A stretch of 64,000 bases of DNA from UBA7672 sp047601145 (GTDB lineage Bacteria; Pseudomonadota; Alphaproteobacteria; Caulobacterales; Hyphomonadaceae). The notes under the pieces were generated by a model. The model had not been told where the DNA came from. It worked only from the letters and a program-made list of their open reading frames with translations, and did no database searches. Numbering within the stretch: position 1 is the stretch's first letter; each line of letters begins with the position of its first letter. The DNA lies in assembly GCA_047601145.1 (NCBI GenBank), contig JASGJW010000001.1, positions 496,001-560,000 of the forward strand, given 5' to 3'. Position numbers and translations under genes: made by a program. Positions 58,956 through 64,000 of this stretch are shown one piece after another.

Positions 58956-60518
58956 TCACGCCGCCGAGCGGTTCGCGCAGATGTGGAGCGCGGCTTCGAT
59001 CCAGGTCTTCACGCGTGCGCGGTCGGGCAGAGGCTGGCCGCGCAGGGCGCGCTCGCCTTCGCTCGACTGCGAGAACATCGTGATGGCGTCGAGCAGGAAG
59101 TCGACGTCCGCCGTTGCAAGATCATCGACGCTGTAGACGCCCGCGCCGACCATGAGCTGCGCATTCGTCCCGTTGAGCTCCGGCACCGAGCAGGCCAGCA
59201 GCGCCTGCGCCTGCCAGTCCTTGATGACGCCCGCGTTGATATGCCCCTGCTTGATGCGGTGCGCCGCATCCTCCGGCGCCAGCGCCAGCAGATCGCCCAC
59301 CGTCTTCACGCCGATCAGGCCCAGCCGGTTCGCAGTTTTCGGTCCGATCGACGGCGCATCAACCACCAGCGCTTCGCGCGACAGCCGCATGCGCGAGATG
59401 ACCGGCGATTGCGGCGTCTCAACCGTCTCTTTCGGCGCCGGCTTTTTCGGCGCTTCCGCCTTCACCAGCAGCGGCGTATCGACGGGCTCGGCCGCATCGC
59501 TGCCGCCAGCCTTCGCCGCCTTGATCTTCTTCGTCACGCGCGCCGCCGCGCCCTGCCCGGCCTTGGTGCCCGGCTCGCGCGGCCACTGGCAGTCGAGCGT
59601 CGAAAGCGAAACCTTCAGCACCTCTTCCGCAAACAGCTTGCGGACGAGCTTGTCATCATCGCCCAGCGTCTCGCGCACTTTCCCGGTCTTGCGGTATTCC
59701 GAATACTGTTCCGACACGAGTTCGGCCTCGGCGACATGCTCGATCCGCTTCGCCACCACACGCACCGGCGTCGCCGCCACGATCGCGACCGTGTCCAGCA
59801 TCAGGTTCACAGGCGGTGCTTCCGCCTTCGCCTCGGCGATCGCGCGATCGAGGATGCGCGCCAGCATCATCGTGGCATAGCCCATGAGCGCTGCGACGAC
59901 GTCCTTCATCTCCTGGTCGAGACCTTCCTGCGGCCGCTTCACGCCCGCAGCGAAATCGTAGTGATCGATCAGCGTCTCGTAGTGCTTGTTCGAGATCAGC
60001 GCCCCGGCCTTCACCATCTGCTCGAGCCACATATCGCCCTGCGGCGCCGGCACGTCCGGATAGCCGAGATCCTGGTTGAGGATCAGGAACAGCTCGGGGA
60101 AGGCTTTCGACAGCGACCATTCGACCGCGCGGTGAATGGTGTTCTCTTCTTCCGTCTGGTGCGTGTGGAAAGGCTGGACCGGATCGACCACGTAATGGCT
60201 CATCACGCCGGCCGAATAGACCGCCTGCTTCCAGTCCTGCGCCTGCATTGCACGCACCGTGCGGCGATACCATTCCCGCGCCGCCTGGGGCGCCCCGCCC
60301 CAGTCGCCATCGCGGACATGCAGCACGTGATTGCGGAAATCCTTGAACACCTCGTCCGGCGCCTTGGCGCCCTCGAGGTACGCGTCGCGATGCTTGAGGA
60401 AGACGTTGCGCCAGTCCTCGGCGCCTTCGCACCGGAGATGATCAAGCGCCATCACCGCGAGACGGTGGTGATTGCTCCGGCACACCGAATCCAGAACAAG
60501 CCGGTAGCAGACCGACAT
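58956..60518 (-). CDS. Zinc-dependent phospholipase C-like protein fused to a DUF4332 helix-hairpin-helix domain
   Basis: 520 residues. The N-terminal ~240 residues resemble the Zn-dependent phospholipase C/S1-P1 nuclease fold: SHYVVDPVQPFHTHQTEEENTIHRAVEW and HHRLAVMALDHL place metal-binding histidines. A charged, alanine/lysine-rich linker of ~70 residues (AAARVTKKIKAAKAGG to APKETVE) follows. The C-terminal ~130 residues carry helix-hairpin-helix repeats, DAPSIGPKTANRLGLIGVKTVGDLLALAPEDAA and LMVGAGVYSVDDLATADVDFLLDA, the DUF4332 pattern. No signal peptide. Function unknown. An ATG seven codons upstream is possible. Confidence 0.75.
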   Translation of the reverse strand: MSVCYRLVLDSVCRSNHHRLAVMALDHLRCEGAEDWRNVFLKHRDAYLEGAKAPDEVFKDFRNHVLHVRDGDWGGAPQAAREWYRRTVRAMQAQDWKQAVYSAGVMSHYVVDPVQPFHTHQTEEENTIHRAVEWSLSKAFPELFLILNQDLGYPDVPAPQGDMWLEQMVKAGALISNKHYETLIDHYDFAAGVKRPQEGLDQEMKDVVAALMGYATMMLARILDRAIAEAKAEAPPVNLMLDTVAIVAATPVRVVAKRIEHVAEAELVSEQYSEYRKTGKVRETLGDDDKLVRKLFAEEVLKVSLSTLDCQWPREPGTKAGQGAAARVTKKIKAAKAGGSDAAEPVDTPLLVKAEAPKKPAPKETVETPQSPVISRMRLSREALVVDAPSIGPKTANRLGLIGVKTVGDLLALAPEDAAHRIKQGHINAGVIKDWQAQALLACSVPELNGTNAQLMVGAGVYSVDDLATADVDFLLDAITMFSQSSEGERALRGQPLPDRARVKTWIEAALHICANRSAA

Positions 60519-60651
60519 CGCACGCACTCCCAGAGGCAAGTATCTGCGGAGTGGGCATTATTTGGGTTAGCGAGCGGTTAAAGGCGCTGCTGCGGCCATT
60601 GCCCGCGAACGCGATCAAAGCGAACATCGTATGGATAAACAGGGGACAGAC

Positions 60652-61023
60652 ATGCGCACGCTTCTCGCCGGACTCTCATTTCTCGCGCTCGCCGCCTGCG
60701 GCGCTCAGGAAGCCACCGACTGCTGCGCCAAGCCTGCGCCGCCACAGGCGGCCGCCCCTGCAGCAGATCCGGCCCCGCCCGCCATCGACCTCAAGGTCGC
60801 CTCCGCCTGCTCCGCCGGCCTCGTCACGCGCGGCCTCCAGGAGGAAGAACTCTTCGTCATCATGCACGAGCCCGCCGGCGTCTGCCCCAACATGGGCGTC
60901 AGCGAGGCGCGCATCCGCGAGATCATCGCCAAGGACTGGGACGCCGCCGGCTGCACGCAATATACGAAAGAGCAGATGCTCAGCGCCCTCAACTCGGGCG
61001 CCTGCGGGGGTGACGCCGGCTAG
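60652..61023 (+). CDS. Small cysteine-rich lipoprotein
   Basis: 123 residues, family not recognised. Signal peptide MRTLLAGLSFLALAACGA with lipobox LAAC. Mature part has six further cysteines (TDCCAKP, ASACSAG, AGVCPNM, AGCTQ, SGACGG), suggesting disulfides, an Ala/Pro linker near the start, and a helix-rich body (SEARIREIIAKDWDAA). AGGGGACAG precedes the ATG; the seven-codon-longer frame is less likely. Followed on the same strand by the VWA gene. Confidence 0.65.
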   Translation: MRTLLAGLSFLALAACGAQEATDCCAKPAPPQAAAPAADPAPPAIDLKVASACSAGLVTRGLQEEELFVIMHEPAGVCPNMGVSEARIREIIAKDWDAAGCTQYTKEQMLSALNSGACGGDAG

Positions 61024-61163
61024 GTTCCCCTGCACGGAACCTCTCTCAGCTTCGCTGCCAATATTTGCAGTTGAGCACTGGCGCAGCTTGTCGCACCCCC
61101 CATGTCCCCCGCAGCGGGCCCGCGCCCGCGTGGGTTGGGGACTACCAGAAAAGGGGACTGTGC

Positions 61164-61799
61164 ATGCAAGCTTACATCCTACTCGACCGCTCGGGCTCGA
61201 TGCAGTCGCTGTGGACGGAAGCACTCTCCTCCGTGAACGCATACGCAAAGGAACTTGCAAACAAAAAGGACGGCCCGGCCGTCGACAGCCACATCACACT
61301 TGCCGTTTTCGATGAACAGGCGGGACTTCAATTCGACGTGCTGCGCAGGAAGCAGCCTGCCCTGCACTGGGAAAAAGTGACGGACGCGGACGCTTCCCCG
61401 CGCGGCATGACGCCATTGCTGGATTCGATCGTGCGCATCATCGCGCTCGCCGATGCCGACAAACCCGACAAGGCCGTCATCGTGGTGATGACGGATGGAA
61501 TGGAGAACGCCTCGAAGGAAGTGACGCGTGACGGCGTCAAAGCGGCGCTTGACCGGGTGAAAGCGAAGGGCTGGGAAGTCGTCTTCCTCGGCGCCAATTT
61601 CGACAACATCGCGGACGCCTCGTCCGTCGGCGTCGCCGCCGGCAAGCAGATGGCGATGTCGGCCGGCACGATGGGCGCCTCGATGGAGCGCCTCGCGATG
61701 AAGTCGCGCGCCTATGGCGCGGCGGCTCCAGGCGCGGCGCCGATCGAGTTCGACAAGGCCGACCGCGAAGTCGCCCAGGAGTCGAAGTTCAAGAAATAA
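61164..61799 (+). CDS. von Willebrand factor type A (VWA) domain protein
   Basis: 211-residue soluble VWA protein. The metal-ion-dependent adhesion site is complete: DRSGSM in YILLDRSGSMQSLW, the threonine in ASPRGMTPLLDSIV, and the aspartate in VIVVMTDGMENASKE. No signal peptide, so cytoplasmic; it resembles small VWA proteins of tellurite-resistance/ATPase-chaperone type. AAAAGGGGACTG precedes the ATG; the frame is open further upstream but carries no similarity. A strong terminator follows. Partner unknown. Confidence 0.83.
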   Translation: MQAYILLDRSGSMQSLWTEALSSVNAYAKELANKKDGPAVDSHITLAVFDEQAGLQFDVLRRKQPALHWEKVTDADASPRGMTPLLDSIVRIIALADADKPDKAVIVVMTDGMENASKEVTRDGVKAALDRVKAKGWEVVFLGANFDNIADASSVGVAAGKQMAMSAGTMGASMERLAMKSRAYGAAAPGAAPIEFDKADREVAQESKFKK

Positions 61800-61821
61800 G
61801 CTCCAGACGTGCCTCAATGGG

Positions 61822-61858
61822 AATGGCGAGCGGGCAACCGCTCGCCATTTTCATTTTA
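61822..61858 (+). terminator. Rho-independent terminator after the VWA gene
   Basis: Twelve-bp stem AATGGCGAGCGG / CCGCTCGCCATT with loop GCAA, then TTCATTTT. It sits between two convergent genes and may also serve the S9 peptidase on the other strand, whose stop codon overlaps its right edge. Confidence 0.88.
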
Positions 61859-63772
61859 CCGCTTGAACAGGTCCCGCAGGAACACCGTCTCCGCTTCCCG
61901 GCGCGCGTCATTGTTCGGCTTCTTCAGGAAGCCATGGCCTTCGTCCTTGAACTGGACATAGCCGACCGCAATCCCCTTCGCTCGCAGCGCATCGACGATC
62001 TGGCGCGATTCCGCCGGCGGTACCCGCGGGTCGTTCAGCCCCTGCATGATCAGCATCGGCTTGCTGATCTTGCCGACATTGTTGAGCGGTGAGATTTTAT
62101 CAAACACCGCCTTCATCTCGGCGACGCGCTCGTCGCCATACTCCGCCCGCCGCTGGTCACGGCGATAGGCTTCGGTGTTGGTGAGGAACGACACCCAGTT
62201 GGAAATGCCGTAGCGATCGACGCCGCCGGCAAGCCGGTCCGAATAGTGCGTCATGCAGGCGAGCACCATGTAACCGCCATAGGACTGGCCATAAACGACG
62301 ACGCGGCTCGCATCGAGATCAGGCTGCATCTTGATCCAGTCGAGCAGCGCGCCGATGTCCTTCACCGAATCCTCGCGCTTCTCCGCATTGTCGAGCTGCA
62401 CGTATTTCTTGCCGTAGCCCGTCGAGCCGCGGACATTCGGCACGATCACTGCCGCGCCGAGTTCATTGACCATCTGCTGGTGGATCGGGTTGAAGCCGGG
62501 GCGCGACTGGCCTTCCGGCCCGCCATGAATGTCGATGATCACCGGAACCTTGCCCGCGGCTTTGGGCTTGTAGACGAAGGCCGGCACGGAAAGACCGTCG
62601 AACGAGTTGAACCGCACCAGCTTCGGGTCGACCAGCTTGGCTACATCGAGCCCGCCGAGTTCGGAATTGGTCCAGCGGACGAGCTTCGCCGTCTTCACAT
62701 CCCACACCCACACGTCGCCCGCGCTCGTCGGCGTCGACAGGCCAATGGCAAGTTTCGAGCCCGCCTTGTTCAGCTTCAGCCCGCTCAGCATGCCCGCCGG
62801 CAGTTTCGGCGAAGCCAGCGCCTTGTTGGTCTTCAGGTCCATCAGGTGGACGACCGAATACCCGTCCTCGTTGACCGAATAGGCGATCGTCTTGCCGTCG
62901 GCTGACAGGTCGAAGGCTTCCACATCCCATTTGAGGCCCGGCGTCAGCACCGTCTCGGCGCCGGTCGCGATGTTGATTAGCGAGAGATGGATGTTGTCGC
63001 TGTTGCGATCGGTGAGCGCGACAATGCTCCTGGCCTCCGGCAGGAAGACGCCGCCGTCATAGGCGGTCTTCACCCCCGCCGCGATTTCGGTGATTTTCCC
63101 GGTTGCGATGTCGTGCAGGTAGCGTTTCGATTCCGTGACCGAGAGATAGCGCCCCAGCAGCAGCGTCTTGCCGTCTGGCGAAACGTCGAGCGGCTGCACC
63201 GCTCCTGTTCCTTCGAACAACGTCCGCGGCTTGCCTGGCGAGCCAAGATCAACCGCAACGATGTCGGTATCCGGATCGCCCTTGCGCGATACGCCCCAGA
63301 TCGCTGTCTTGCCATCGGGCGTGAACACCAGCCCGAGATTGCGCGTGCCCGGCTCGGTCAGGCGCGTGTCAGCCCCCTTCCCGTCCGACAGGAAAAGTTG
63401 AAACCACTCATCCCCGCCCGTGTCCTTGGAGAACACGAACGACGAGCTTTTCGGCGCGACATGCGCATCCGCGACCGGGTCGTCATAAAAGGTGATCTGC
63501 TGCCGGTCGCCGCCGGCCTTGTCGACATGGTGCAACTGGTTGGTCGCGCCAAACCGTGTGCGGATCAGCATCGAGCCGTCATTCATCCAGTCCGCGAAAT
63601 AGGCTGACCGCGCATTCTGGTAGCGCGCCAGCGAATCCTTCACCGCCTGCGGCGCCTCGGGCACGTTCTCGAAAATCTGGTTGCCCAGCTCACGCTTTTG
63701 CACGGCCTGCGCAAAGGCTGGCGTCGCAAGCGAAACAGCAAACAGAACGGCGGCAAGGCGCGCGAACTTCAT
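61856..63772 (-). CDS. S9 family (prolyl oligopeptidase-like) serine peptidase, secreted
   Basis: 638-residue exported peptidase of the dipeptidyl-aminopeptidase/acylaminoacyl-peptidase type. Signal peptide MKFARLAAVLFAVSLATPAFAQ. An N-terminal beta-propeller (to about residue 380; DTDIVAVDLGSPGKPRTLFEG, ISVSPDGKTLLLGRY-like repeats) precedes the alpha/beta hydrolase domain: PVIIDIHGGPEGQSRPGF, nucleophile VVYGQSYGGYMVLACMTHY, acid in LIMQGLNDPRVPPAESRQI and histidine in YVQFKDEGHGFLKKPNN. Probably digests peptides in the periplasm. Together with the S15 enzyme it fits a peptide-using lifestyle. Confidence 0.9.
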   Translation of the reverse strand: MKFARLAAVLFAVSLATPAFAQAVQKRELGNQIFENVPEAPQAVKDSLARYQNARSAYFADWMNDGSMLIRTRFGATNQLHHVDKAGGDRQQITFYDDPVADAHVAPKSSSFVFSKDTGGDEWFQLFLSDGKGADTRLTEPGTRNLGLVFTPDGKTAIWGVSRKGDPDTDIVAVDLGSPGKPRTLFEGTGAVQPLDVSPDGKTLLLGRYLSVTESKRYLHDIATGKITEIAAGVKTAYDGGVFLPEARSIVALTDRNSDNIHLSLINIATGAETVLTPGLKWDVEAFDLSADGKTIAYSVNEDGYSVVHLMDLKTNKALASPKLPAGMLSGLKLNKAGSKLAIGLSTPTSAGDVWVWDVKTAKLVRWTNSELGGLDVAKLVDPKLVRFNSFDGLSVPAFVYKPKAAGKVPVIIDIHGGPEGQSRPGFNPIHQQMVNELGAAVIVPNVRGSTGYGKKYVQLDNAEKREDSVKDIGALLDWIKMQPDLDASRVVVYGQSYGGYMVLACMTHYSDRLAGGVDRYGISNWVSFLTNTEAYRRDQRRAEYGDERVAEMKAVFDKISPLNNVGKISKPMLIMQGLNDPRVPPAESRQIVDALRAKGIAVGYVQFKDEGHGFLKKPNNDARREAETVFLRDLFKR

Positions 63773-63826
63773 CTCTTCCTCCCACGAATTGCAGGAGGCT
63801 AACCCACGCGCCGGAGAGGCGGAAGC

Positions 63827-64000
63827 CTAATGCCGGAAGTGGCGCATGCCGGTGAAGACCATGGCGAGATCGGCATCGTCCGCCGCCTTGATGACTTCAT
63901 CGTCGCGCACCGAGCCGCCTGGCTGGATCACAGCGGTAGCCCCAGCCTGCGCCGCCTGCATCAGCCCGTCCGCGAACGGGAAGAAGGCATCCGAGGCGCA
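63827..64000 (-). CDS. purH: Bifunctional IMP cyclohydrolase/AICAR formyltransferase (5' partial, C-terminus only)
   Basis: Only the last 57 codons plus the stop are in the window; the gene runs off the right edge. The peptide CASDAFFPFADGLMQAAQAG, then ATAVIQPGGSVRDDEVIKAAD and MVFTGMRHFRH, is the conserved C-terminus of PurH, which formylates AICAR and closes the ring to IMP in the last steps of purine synthesis. The stop codon is a TAG about 55 bp upstream of the S9 peptidase start, on the same strand. Confidence 0.93.
   Translation of the reverse strand, partial: CASDAFFPFADGLMQAAQAGATAVIQPGGSVRDDEVIKAADDADLAMVFTGMRHFRH

Noticed and set aside
58983..60581. 532-residue plus-strand frame opposite the phospholipase/HhH fusion gene
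   Set aside because: Arg/His-rich shadow of the minus-strand gene, no ribosome-binding site or motif.
1..64000. CRISPR array, tRNA/rRNA genes, insertion sequences, prophage
   Set aside because: No regularly spaced repeats, no tRNA cloverleaf seen in the gaps, no transposase, integrase or phage structural genes among the reading frames.

Overview
This 64 kb stretch looks like ordinary chromosome from a high-G+C alphaproteobacterium. The best guess is the Hyphomonadaceae/Caulobacterales area. The reasons are a TonB-dependent receptor with TonB, an intracellular polyhydroxyalkanoate depolymerase, a citE-like lyase/MaoC hydratase pair typical of the ethylmalonyl-CoA pathway, alphaproteobacterial-style sdhCDA, and a dihaem cytochrome/beta-helix lipoprotein pair whose family I know from Hyphomonas. 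I see no rRNA, tRNA, prophage, insertion sequence or CRISPR array. Both edges cut a gene: the TonB-dependent receptor on the left lacks its N-terminus, and purH on the right lacks its N-terminus.

Layout. 0-9.8 kb: TonB-dependent receptor, glutathione transferase, PHB depolymerase, hemolysin III, MgtC-like protein, GNAT, double-VOC protein and zinc alcohol dehydrogenase. 9.9-18.8 kb: amino-acid biosynthesis (leuD, leuB and an aspartate-semialdehyde dehydrogenase homologue) interleaved with a lipoprotein, a small pore-like membrane protein, an SDR/LysR divergent pair, an acyltransferase and small enzymes. 18.9-26.7 kb: RarD, a stand-alone Hpt domain, a serine hydrolase, VOC enzymes, pyridoxal kinase, the malyl-CoA lyase/mesaconyl-CoA hydratase-like pair and a glutamine amidotransferase-like protein. 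26.8-34.1 kb: succinate dehydrogenase, with sdhB separated from sdhCDA by three unrelated genes and followed directly by an aquaporin-arsC-acetyltransferase arsenic module. 34.4-41.6 kb: tonB, TetR, rplS/trmD, two tandem secreted small proteins, a hydrolase, a DAACS symporter and a wHTH regulator. 41.6-46.7 kb: S15 peptidase, BrnT/BrnA toxin-antitoxin, amidohydrolase and DUF3137. 46.8-50.5 kb: truB-rpsO-pnp. 50.5-64 kb: orphan sensor kinase, a membrane protein with ten CxxC motifs, the dihaem cytochrome/beta-helix pair with a divergent LysR, RcnB-like protein, a phospholipase-C-like/helix-hairpin-helix fusion, VWA protein, S9 peptidase and purH.

The most striking observation is the Asd homologue at 17752-18786. 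It is well preserved along its length, but the catalytic cysteine and catalytic histidine positions are Gly130 and Ile242, so it should not be assumed to make aspartate semialdehyde. Other points of interest are the CxxC-array membrane protein, the arsenic genes attached to the sdh locus with no arsR in view, the BrnT reading frame that runs through most of brnA, and four convergent gene pairs that share 4-bp overlapping stop codons. Functions are assigned by reading motifs only; no database search was possible.
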